From assembly GCF_000428785.1 (NCBI RefSeq), contig NZ_AUAP01000023.1:1-28039 (forward strand): a stretch of DNA of 28,039 nucleotides, read 5' to 3'. The stretch's first letter is position 1. Each line of letters begins with the position of its first letter. The DNA comes from Conchiformibius kuhniae DSM 17694. GTDB lineage: Bacteria > Pseudomonadota > Gammaproteobacteria > Burkholderiales > Neisseriaceae. The notes under the pieces were generated by a model. That model was not told where the DNA came from, made no database searches, and was given only the letters and a program-made list of their open reading frames with translations. Both the position numbers and the translations under genes were made by a program. This document shows positions 21,766 through 28,039 of the stretch, one piece after another.

Positions 21766-22734
21766 ATGAAATCTGCGTTTAACGTCAAATCGGCGCGTTT
21801 GGATGCTTTGGCGGTGCGCCTGCACGAAAATGATATGGGCGCCATTCGGGAAACCCTACAGCAAAACATTGAAAAATACATAAAATTTAAAGCATTGCCC
21901 TTTGTGCTGGACATCAGTGGCGTGGACGCGCCCGATGAATTGCCGGTGGGCGAAATCGTTGCCCTGTTTGCCCTGTACGGCATCAATATTGTCGCCCTGA
22001 GTCACCGCGACACCGCCGTGGCGGCACTGGCGGCGGCGCACGAATTGTCGTTTGTCGCCAAACTGCGGGTGGAAGCGTCTGCCGAAACGGCAAACGAAAC
22101 CCCGCCGCAGGAAGCAGAACAAACAGACACCGCCGCAACGGCAGACACAAACGATGATGGCAGCGCAAACCCCGCCGCCGAAGACACCGAAGACACGCCG
22201 CCGTCCAAACCCGCCCGCGATGAAGACGCGCTGTACAACGACAACGACGCGGTGAAAACCGTGGAAATGGCAAAAGAAGCCGACCTGCTGGACATCACCC
22301 CCGAAGTGTCGCCGGAAGCGGCGGCAGAAGCGGCAGAATCGGGCATGGCAACCGAAGATGCGCCCGCAGACGGCAAAGTCAGCATGAATGCCGCCAAGCC
22401 CACCATTGTCGTGTCCGCCCCCGTGCGTACCGGACAGCAGATTTATGCCGAACAAGCCGACTTAATCGTACTCGGCTCGGTCAGTCCGGGCGCGGAAGTC
22501 ATCGCAGACGGCAACATCCACATCTACGCCCCCCTGCGCGGACGCGCCTTGGCGGGCGCATCAGGCGACACCAACGCACGGATATTCGTCCAATCCATGC
22601 AGGCGGAGCTGGTTTCCATTGCCGGCATCTACCGCGTATTCGAACAAAGCCTGCCGCAGCACCTGCACCGCAAACCCGTGCAAATCGAGCTGCACGACGA
22701 CCGCTTGGCGATAGGCGCCATCCGCACCGAATAA
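21766..22734 (+). CDS. minC: Septum site-determining protein MinC with expanded acidic linker
   Basis: Inhibits FtsZ polymerisation away from mid-cell and is recruited to the membrane by MinD. The 322-residue protein is much longer than the roughly 230-240 of usual MinC. The N-terminal FtsZ-inhibiting domain covers about 1-102 (FVLDISGVD, VALFALYGINIVALSH). The C-terminal beta-helix covers about 212-322 (TGQQIYAEQADLIVLGSVSPGAEVIADGNIHIYAPLRGRALAG is canonical, ending VFEQSLPQHL). Between them lie about 110 residues rich in Ala, Glu, Asp, Thr and Pro, without an obvious fold. ATG at 21766 has no good Shine-Dalgarno. First gene of minCDE-oxyR. Confidence 0.94.
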   Translation: MKSAFNVKSARLDALAVRLHENDMGAIRETLQQNIEKYIKFKALPFVLDISGVDAPDELPVGEIVALFALYGINIVALSHRDTAVAALAAAHELSFVAKLRVEASAETANETPPQEAEQTDTAATADTNDDGSANPAAEDTEDTPPSKPARDEDALYNDNDAVKTVEMAKEADLLDITPEVSPEAAAEAAESGMATEDAPADGKVSMNAAKPTIVVSAPVRTGQQIYAEQADLIVLGSVSPGAEVIADGNIHIYAPLRGRALAGASGDTNARIFVQSMQAELVSIAGIYRVFEQSLPQHLHRKPVQIELHDDRLAIGAIRTE

Positions 22735-22760
22735 GCGCGGAACGTTTTTGTTTTCAAAAG

Positions 22761-22789
22761 CCCGTGCCGACACGGGACACAGCATTTTT
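22761..22789 (+). promoter_or_regulatory. Hairpin and T-tract between minC and minD
   Basis: CCCGTG (22761-22766) pairs with CACGGG (22771-22776), loop CCGA; a six-T run follows after eight bases (22784-22789), just before the minD Shine-Dalgarno. It might reduce read-through or stabilise a processed mRNA end. Confidence 0.35.
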
Positions 22790-22806
22790 TGATAAGGAGC
22801 CCCAAA

Positions 22807-23619
22807 GTGGCAAAAATCATTGTAGTAACCTCCGGAAAGGGCGGAGTAGGCAAAACCACCACCAGTGCCAGCATTGCCAGTGGTTTGGCATTGCGCGGCC
22901 ACAAAACCTGCGTGATTGACTTTGACGTGGGTCTGCGCAATCTGGATTTGATTATGGGCTGCGAACGGCGCGTGGTGTACGACCTGATTAACGTCATTCA
23001 AAAAGAAGCCACCCTCAACCAAGCCCTGATTAAAGACAAACACTGCGACAACCTCTACATCCTGCCCGCCTCGCAAACCCGCGACAAAGAAGCCCTGAAC
23101 AAAGCGGGCGTGGAGCGCGTTTTGGCGGAACTGATTCAAAGCCTGCGCTTCGAATACGTGATTTGCGACTCGCCCGCAGGCATCGAAACGGGCGCACTGA
23201 TGGCACTGTATTTTGCCGATGAAGCCATCATCACCACCAACCCCGAAGTTTCCAGCGTGCGCGACTCCGACCGCATCTTGGGCATTTTGCAGAGCAAATC
23301 GCGCAAAGCCGAGCGTGGTCAAACCGTAAAAGAACACCTGCTGATTACCCGCTATTCGCCCGAACGCGTTTCCAAAGGCGAAATGCTGTCGGTACAGGAC
23401 ATTCAAGACATTCTGCGCATTCCCCTGCTGGGCGTGATTCCCGAATCGCAAAGCGTGCTGCAGGCTTCCAATGCCGGCTCGCCCGTGATTCACCAAGACA
23501 ACGCCAACGCCGCCGAAGCCTACAAAGACGTAGTGGCGCGCCTGCTGGGCGAAAACCGCGAAATCCGTTTTGTCGCGCCCGAGAAAAAGGGCTTTTTCAA
23601 ACGCCTGTTCGGGAGATAA
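22807..23619 (+). CDS. minD: Septum site-determining ATPase MinD
   Basis: Membrane-binding ATPase of the Min oscillator; ATP-bound dimers recruit MinC, and MinE releases them. The 270-residue protein begins VAKIIVVTSGKGGVGKTTT, the deviant Walker A with both signature lysines, followed by VIDFDVGLRNLDLIMG, ICDSPAGIETGA and DEAIITTNPEVSSVRDSDRI. The C terminus (KKGFFKRLFGR) is the amphipathic membrane-targeting helix. The GTG at 22807 is chosen because AAGGAG precedes it by eight bases and MAKIIVVTSGKGG is the family start; an upstream in-frame ATT is spurious. MinE begins three bases after its stop. Confidence 0.97.
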   Translation: MAKIIVVTSGKGGVGKTTTSASIASGLALRGHKTCVIDFDVGLRNLDLIMGCERRVVYDLINVIQKEATLNQALIKDKHCDNLYILPASQTRDKEALNKAGVERVLAELIQSLRFEYVICDSPAGIETGALMALYFADEAIITTNPEVSSVRDSDRILGILQSKSRKAERGQTVKEHLLITRYSPERVSKGEMLSVQDIQDILRIPLLGVIPESQSVLQASNAGSPVIHQDNANAAEAYKDVVARLLGENREIRFVAPEKKGFFKRLFGR

Positions 23620-23622
23620 GCC

Positions 23623-23913
23623 ATGTCTATTTTTGAGTTTTTGTTCGGCAAGAAAAACAAGTCGGCGAATTTGGCGCGCGACCGTTTGCAAATCATCATT
23701 GCCCAAGAGCGCAACACCCGCGATACCGAAAACGAAACCCCCGACTTTCTGCCCACCCTGCAAAAAGAGCTTTTGGAAGTATTGTCCAAATACGTGAAAA
23801 TCGAGTTGGACGACATCAACATCGCCCACGAAAAACGGGACGGCATCGACATGCTCGAGCTGAACATCACCCTGCCCGACAACAAAACCGCCAAGGGGGT
23901 AAGCCTGCAATGA
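23623..23913 (+). CDS. minE: Cell division topological specificity factor MinE
   Basis: Stimulates the MinD ATPase and confines MinCD to the poles. The 96-residue protein has the N-terminal membrane-sensing and MinD-binding part (MSIFEFLFGKKNKSANLARDRLQIIIAQER) and the C-terminal dimerisation domain (LPTLQKELLEVLSKYVKI...LELNITLP). It starts three bases after the minD stop and its TGA overlaps the oxyR ATG, so translation along the operon is tightly coupled. The C terminus after LPDN is slightly longer than in E. coli, as seen in Neisseria. Confidence 0.96.
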   Translation: MSIFEFLFGKKNKSANLARDRLQIIIAQERNTRDTENETPDFLPTLQKELLEVLSKYVKIELDDINIAHEKRDGIDMLELNITLPDNKTAKGVSLQ

Positions 23914-24845
23914 CGCTGACCGAATTGCGTTATATCGTGGCGGTGGCGCAGGAGCGGCATTTCGGTCGGGCGGCGCAGCGCTGCCACGTCAGCCAGCCCA
24001 CTTTGTCCATCGCCATCAAAAAGCTGGAAGAAGAATTGGGGGTGATTTTGTTCGACCGCAGCAGCAACGAAGTCATCACCACCGATTCGGGCGAGCGTAT
24101 TGTCGGGCAGGCGCGTAAGGTGCTGGGCGAAGCCGATGTGATTCGCCAAATGGCAACCGAAGAGCAAAACGAGCTGGAAGGTGCGTTGAAATTGGGCTTG
24201 ATTTTTACCGTTGCGCCCTATCTGCTGCCGAAGCTGATTTTGTCGCTGCGCGACATTGCGCCGAAAATGCCCCTGATGCTGGAAGAAAACTACACCAATG
24301 CGCTCACCGATTCGCTCAAGCGCGGCGAGTTGGACGCGGTGGTGGTGGCAGAGCCGTACCACGAAACGGGTGTGGAAGTGATGCCTTTGTATGACGAGCC
24401 GTTTTTTGTGATTGTGCCGAAGGGGCATGCGTTTGAGGATTTGGACGAGGTGGAAGCATCGCAGTTGCAAAACGAGCGTTTGCTGCTGCTGACCGAAGGC
24501 AATTGCATGCGCGACCAGATTTTGGGCAGTTGCAGCGAATTGGCTTCGCGCCAGCGCATTCCGGGCTTGACCAGCACGTTGCAGGGCAGTTCCATCAATA
24601 CCATCAGGCACATGGTGGCAAGCGGTTTGGGCATCAGCGTGCTGCCCGCCACCGCGCTGACGGAAAACGACCATATGTTGTTTTCCATTGTGCCGATTGC
24701 CCAGCCCGCGCCGCAACGGCGCATCGTGTTGGCGTACCGGCGCAATTTTGTCCGTCCGAAGGCGTTGGCAGCGCTGCAAAATGCGATTGTCAATGCGCAA
24801 TTGGCGGGGGTGAGTTTTGTCGCGCCCGTGCAGGCGGAAGCGTAA
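23910..24845 (+). CDS. oxyR: Hydrogen-peroxide-sensing LysR-type regulator OxyR
   Basis: Cytoplasmic transcription factor of 311 residues. The N-terminal helix-turn-helix (LRYIVAVAQERHFGRAAQRCHVSQPTLSIAIKKLEEELG) is followed by the effector domain. The redox pair Cys199 and Cys208 occurs in GNCMRDQILGSC, the same positions as in E. coli OxyR, which strongly supports disulfide-based peroxide sensing rather than another LysR type. Its ATG overlaps the minE stop by four bases, so expression depends on the min promoter unless there is an internal one. This min-oxyR linkage is known from Neisseria. A terminator follows at 24872-24917. Confidence 0.95.
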   Translation: MTLTELRYIVAVAQERHFGRAAQRCHVSQPTLSIAIKKLEEELGVILFDRSSNEVITTDSGERIVGQARKVLGEADVIRQMATEEQNELEGALKLGLIFTVAPYLLPKLILSLRDIAPKMPLMLEENYTNALTDSLKRGELDAVVVAEPYHETGVEVMPLYDEPFFVIVPKGHAFEDLDEVEASQLQNERLLLLTEGNCMRDQILGSCSELASRQRIPGLTSTLQGSSINTIRHMVASGLGISVLPATALTENDHMLFSIVPIAQPAPQRRIVLAYRRNFVRPKALAALQNAIVNAQLAGVSFVAPVQAEA

Positions 24846-24871
24846 ACGGGCGGCGGTGGCGCAGGCATGCG

Positions 24872-24917
24872 GCTGTTTGGCGCGGAATGTTCCGTGTTCA
24901 AGCAGCTTTTTGTTTTG
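24872..24917 (+). terminator. Terminator of minCDE-oxyR
   Basis: GCTGTTTG (24872-24879) pairs with CAAGCAGC (24899-24906) with one G-T pair; an inner CGGAA/TTCCG stem extends it. It is followed by TTTTTGTTTTG. It begins 26 bases past the oxyR stop. Confidence 0.75.
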
Positions 24918-24920
24918 ATT

Positions 24921-25023
24921 AAAATGCCTTTTTGGTGTGAAACCCCGCCGTTTACGGCGGTAACGGTTTTTTTATTCGGTCGGGGGGGTAACGCCATCCG
25001 AATCAGGGCAAGGCATGGGGCTG
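24921..25023. repeat. Dispersed noncoding repeat, copy B
   Basis: Second copy of the repeat at 17968-18067. It contains the hairpin CCGCCG-TTTA-CGGCGG and the identical 23-base block at 25001-25023. It lies between the oxyR terminator and glnE, in the orientation opposite to copy A with respect to the flanking genes. With the terminator it fills the 218-base gap; no gene is visible. Confidence 0.75.
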
Positions 25024-25063
25024 TGCTTGATGTGCATGAAACATTGGACGGAGCGGATAAGTG

Positions 25064-27730
25064 ATGACGGATAAGGATTTGGCACGGGCGCGGCAGTATT
25101 CGCTGTGGCTGGCGCGGCAGGCAGACAACGGTTTGTTGGACGAAACGTGGCTGCTGCCGCGTTTGGCGCGTCCCTTAGATGCCGATGATTTTTCAGGTTT
25201 TGCCGATTGGCAGTCGCCGGACGAGTCAGATTTGGCACGGTCGTTGCGGCGTTTGCGCCGTCATGTGCTGGCGCAGGTGATGGTGCGCGATTTGGGCGGG
25301 GCGGCGGATTTGGACGAGGTGTGCGGCACGGTTACGCGGTTGGCGGATTTTGCCGTGAATGCGGCGGAACGCTTTGCCCATGCGGCGTTGGCTGCCCGCT
25401 ACGGCGAGCCGTACGGTCATTTTAGCCGTGCGCCGCAGCGTTTGAGCGTGGTGGCGATGGGCAAGGCGGGCGGGTTTGAGCTGAATGTGTCGTCCGACAT
25501 CGATTTGATTTTTATTTATCCCGAAAACGGTGAGACGGACGGCAAACGCCGCATCGGCAATCAGGAGTTTTTCACCAAAGTCGGCAAAAAAATCATTGCG
25601 TTGCTGGACGATGTTACCGAAGACGGGCAGGTGTTCCGTGTGGACATGCGTTTGCGCCCTGATGGCGACAGTGGCGCATTGGTGTGCAGCGAGGCGGCGC
25701 TGGAGCAGTATTTGGCAACGCAGGGGCGCGAGTGGGAGCGTTATGCGTGGTGCAAGGCGCGGGTGGTAACGCCGCACGCCAACGGTTTGCGCGATTTGGT
25801 GCGTCCGTTTGTGTTTCGCAAATATTTGGATTATAACGCTTATGAGGCGATGCGCGATTTGCACCGCCAAATTGCCGCCGAAGCGCACAAGCGCGGTGCG
25901 GAAAACAACATCAAAATCGGCACGGGCGGGATTCGCGAAGTGGAGTTTGTGGCGCAGATTTTCCAGATGATACGCGGCGGGCAAAACCGCGCCTTGCAGC
26001 TTAAAGGCACACGGGAAACGCTGAACTGCTTGGCGGAACACGGCATTTTGCCCGAACAAACGGTGGCGGAGTTGTCGGCTGCCTACCGTTTTTTGCGCGA
26101 CACCGAACACCGTTTGCAGTATTGGGACGACGCGCAAACGCAGATTCTGCCCGATGCGCCCGTGCAGCGTGCGGCATTGGCGCGAAGCATGGGTTTTGCC
26201 GATGATGAAGCGTTTGCACAGGCTTTAGATGACCACCGTCAGCGCGTGCATGCCGTGTTTGCCGAGATTTTGGACACGCCCGAACGCCGTGATGATGCGG
26301 CGCATGCTTTGGACGGGCTGTGGCGTGGTGCGGACGACGACGGCGCGGACACGGCGGCGGCGTTGCGCCAAGCGGGCTATGCCGATGTTGATGATTTGGC
26401 GGGGCGTTTGCGGCGTTTGAAAGCGGGCAGCCGCTACCGCCGTTTGTCCACCCACGCGCAACCGCGTTTTGATGCCGTGGTGCCGCGCCTGTTGGAAGCG
26501 GCGGCGCGTTGTCCGCAGCCCGAACGCACCGCCGCCCGTTTGTTGGACTTTTTGGAAGCGGTCAGCCGCCGTTCCGCTTATTTGGCGTTTTTGCGGCAAT
26601 ACCCCGCCGCCTTGGCGCAACTGGCACAACTGATGTCGCAAAGCGCGTGGCTGGCGGATTATCTGCAACGCCACCCGATTTTGCTGGACGAATTGCTCTC
26701 GGCACAACTGATGGCGCCTTTGGATTGGACGGCGTTGGCAAACGAATTGGCGCGGCAGTTGGCAGCGTGCGAAGACACCGAAAGCATGATGGACACCCTG
26801 CGCCATTTCCAACACGCGCAAACCTTCCGTTTGGCGGTTCAGGACTTGGCGGGGCTGTATTCGGTGGAACGCATCAGCGACGAACTTTCGCAGCTTGCCG
26901 ACACCGTGCTGGCTGCCGCCCTGCCCGAAGTGTGGCGGCGCATCGCCAAAATCCACCGTCCCGACCCGCAATTTGCCGTTATCGGCTACGGCAAACTCGG
27001 CGGCAAAGAGCTGGGCTACGCTTCCGATTTGGACTTGGTGTATCTGTATGACGACCCCCACCCCGAAGCCGCCGAAAACTACGCCAAACTCGCCCGCCGC
27101 CTGAATACCTGCTTGAGCGGCAGCACCGGAGCGGGCACCTTGTACGAACTGGATTTGCGCCTGCGCCCCAACGGCGAAAGCGGCTTTCTCGTTCACAGCA
27201 CCGCCGCCTTTGCCCGCTACCAGCGCGAAAACGCATGGACATGGGAACACCAAGCCCTCAGCCGCGCCCGTTTCGTTTGCGGCGCGGCAGACGTGGCGGC
27301 ACAGTTTGACGCCCTGCGCAGCGAAATCCTGACCCAAAACCGCGACCAAACCAAACTAAAACAAGATATTGCCCAAATGCGCGACAAAATCGCCGCCACC
27401 CACCCCCCGCACGGCCACGACATCAAATATGCGCGTGGCGGGATTATCGATGTCGAATTTATCGTCCAATACGGCATTTTGGCACACGCCCGCGCCCACC
27501 CCGAATTGCTCGACAACAAAGGCAACATCGCCCTGCTGGCACGCATGGCGCAAAACGGCGTTTTGCCTGCCCAATCCGCCCGCGCCGCCGCCGAAGCCTA
27601 CCGCCGCTACCGCCAACGCCAACACGCCGCATCGCTGCACGACCATGCTGCCATTGTGGTTGATGACGATTTGCGCCGCGATTATGCTGCTGTCTGCCAA
27701 TTATGGGCGCAAGTGTTTGATAAAAAATAA
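25064..27730 (+). CDS. glnE: Bifunctional glutamine synthetase adenylyltransferase/adenylyl-removing enzyme
   Basis: Adds AMP to, or removes it from, glutamine synthetase in response to PII and glutamine. The 888-residue protein has two nucleotidyltransferase domains. The N-terminal, adenylyl-removing one has GKAGGFELNVSSDIDLIF at about 133-150 with Asp145 and Asp147, then GTGGIREVEFVAQ. The C-terminal, adenylylating one has GYGKLGGKELGYASDLDLVYLYDD near 638-662, then LDLRLRPNGESG and ARGGIIDVEFIVQ. The length is a little short of E. coli (about 945). ATG at 25064 follows GGAG by ten bases; a GTG one codon upstream is an equal alternative. It is transcribed alone. Confidence 0.96.
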   Translation: MTDKDLARARQYSLWLARQADNGLLDETWLLPRLARPLDADDFSGFADWQSPDESDLARSLRRLRRHVLAQVMVRDLGGAADLDEVCGTVTRLADFAVNAAERFAHAALAARYGEPYGHFSRAPQRLSVVAMGKAGGFELNVSSDIDLIFIYPENGETDGKRRIGNQEFFTKVGKKIIALLDDVTEDGQVFRVDMRLRPDGDSGALVCSEAALEQYLATQGREWERYAWCKARVVTPHANGLRDLVRPFVFRKYLDYNAYEAMRDLHRQIAAEAHKRGAENNIKIGTGGIREVEFVAQIFQMIRGGQNRALQLKGTRETLNCLAEHGILPEQTVAELSAAYRFLRDTEHRLQYWDDAQTQILPDAPVQRAALARSMGFADDEAFAQALDDHRQRVHAVFAEILDTPERRDDAAHALDGLWRGADDDGADTAAALRQAGYADVDDLAGRLRRLKAGSRYRRLSTHAQPRFDAVVPRLLEAAARCPQPERTAARLLDFLEAVSRRSAYLAFLRQYPAALAQLAQLMSQSAWLADYLQRHPILLDELLSAQLMAPLDWTALANELARQLAACEDTESMMDTLRHFQHAQTFRLAVQDLAGLYSVERISDELSQLADTVLAAALPEVWRRIAKIHRPDPQFAVIGYGKLGGKELGYASDLDLVYLYDDPHPEAAENYAKLARRLNTCLSGSTGAGTLYELDLRLRPNGESGFLVHSTAAFARYQRENAWTWEHQALSRARFVCGAADVAAQFDALRSEILTQNRDQTKLKQDIAQMRDKIAATHPPHGHDIKYARGGIIDVEFIVQYGILAHARAHPELLDNKGNIALLARMAQNGVLPAQSARAAAEAYRRYRQRQHAASLHDHAAIVVDDDLRRDYAAVCQLWAQVFDKK

Positions 27731-27744
27731 ACACAGCACCATCG

Positions 27745-27807
27745 TTGAAATGATTTATTGTGCATACAAAGGCGGGACAACGCCGTATGGGAAATAAATC
27801 ATTTCAA
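27745..27807. repeat. Miniature Correia-like hairpin, 63 bp
   Basis: A perfect 15-bp inverted repeat (TTGAAATGATTTATT at 27745-27759, complement at 27793-27807) encloses 33 bases that match the conserved interior of the Correia-like elements here (GCATACAAAGGCG and CAACGCCGTATG). It lacks the TATAG ends. It starts 15 bases past the glnE stop and probably ends glnE mRNA. Confidence 0.65.
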
Positions 27808-27819
27808 CTGTGTTTGGCT

Positions 27820-27931
27820 GGGGCGTGTCATCATTTGTATTTTCTCACTGAAAATTCAGTGCAATATAAAAACATGCCGTCATTCCAGCGAATGCGGGAA
27901 TCTACTGTGCAATACTTGGCAAGCGATGTTT
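27820..27931. repeat. NIME-like repeat, copy 4, left part only
   Basis: It begins GGGGCGTGTCATCA and contains ACTGAAAATTCAGTGCAATAT and a dRS3-like 20-mer (27882-27901, one mismatch). The core is interrupted at 27932 by the Correia-like element, and the right half would lie beyond the window. Confidence 0.7.
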
Positions 27932-28039
27932 TATCGTTAATGTTCTTTAATTTTCATACGGCGTTGGCTCGCCTTGCCGTATTACCCATACTGTCTGCGG
28001 CTCGCCGCCTTGTATGAAAAATAAATCTCATCAACTATA
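27932..28039. repeat. Correia-like element, 108 bp, at the window end
   Basis: The left end TATCGTTAATGTTC and the right end (TATAGTTGATGAGA read on the minus strand) form imperfect 28-bp inverted repeats, matching at 22 of 28 positions by my count. On the minus strand the interior CAAGGCGGCGAGCCGCAGAC and CAAGGCGAGCCAACGCCGTA closely follow the classical neisserial Correia sequence. The gap after glnE (27731-28039) holds this and two other repeats and no gene. Confidence 0.75.

Noticed and set aside
22561..23910. A 449-codon minus-strand open frame
   Set aside because: Antisense to minC, minD and minE, all with clear family motifs and good ribosome-binding sites.

Overview
The window is a compact, GC-rich bacterial chromosome segment from the family Neisseriaceae. 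The indicators are three exact copies of the 12-mer AGGCTGCCTGAA (a DNA uptake sequence dialect I associate with Simonsiella and relatives), one core of the classical Neisseria uptake sequence (GCCGTCTGAA), dRS3-type 20-mers (ATTCCC-N8-GGGAAT), Correia-like elements, and the gene order minC-minD-minE-oxyR. No tRNA, rRNA, CRISPR array, prophage or transposase is visible. The content is mostly housekeeping; I found no complete new defence or secretion system.

Layout. 1-206: end of trpA. 207-552: a NIME-like repeat with a Correia-like element inside it, then a terminator. 553-4405 (minus): peptidoglycan O-acetylation cluster patA-patB-ape1. 4545-6470 (minus): dnaK with a heat-shock-type promoter. 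6669-7514 (plus): PHP-domain phosphoesterase. 7561-9195 (minus): an amino-acid-binding lipoprotein and a membrane-anchored OmpA-like protein. 9374-13999 (plus): tsaB-yraN-gmhA, then grxB, an orphan PTS EIIA, a small unknown membrane protein and a coiled-coil/zinc-ribbon membrane protein. This stretch carries all three uptake sequences. 14290-15708 (minus): pepA. 15808-17966 (minus): pdxH coupled to a DUF4178 zinc-ribbon membrane protein. 18115-19028 (minus): ribH-nusB. 19195-19515 (minus): orphan DUF2185/Imm33-type gene. 19721-21592 (plus): rpsO, a glutathione peroxidase and a D-2-hydroxyacid dehydrogenase. 21766-24845 (plus): minCDE-oxyR. 25064-27730 (plus): glnE. 27731-28039: a mini Correia-like hairpin, a NIME-like repeat, and another Correia-like element ending at the window edge.

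How it works together. PatA and PatB would O-acetylate, and Ape1 de-acetylate, peptidoglycan. MinCDE places the septum and OxyR is co-transcribed with it. OxyR, the glutathione peroxidase and glutaredoxin 2 point to peroxide and thiol defence. PdxH and RibH are linked biochemically because PdxH uses FMN. Most stop/start junctions inside operons are ATGA overlaps.

The most distinctive material is noncoding. There are four repeat families: NIME-like, Correia-like, a roughly 100-bp dispersed repeat that supplies the Shine-Dalgarno of pdxH, and a GC-rich double hairpin. Both full Correia-like copies sit inside NIME-like copies. Among proteins, the least explained are those at 12226-12843, 12902-13999, 15808-17337 and 19195-19515.
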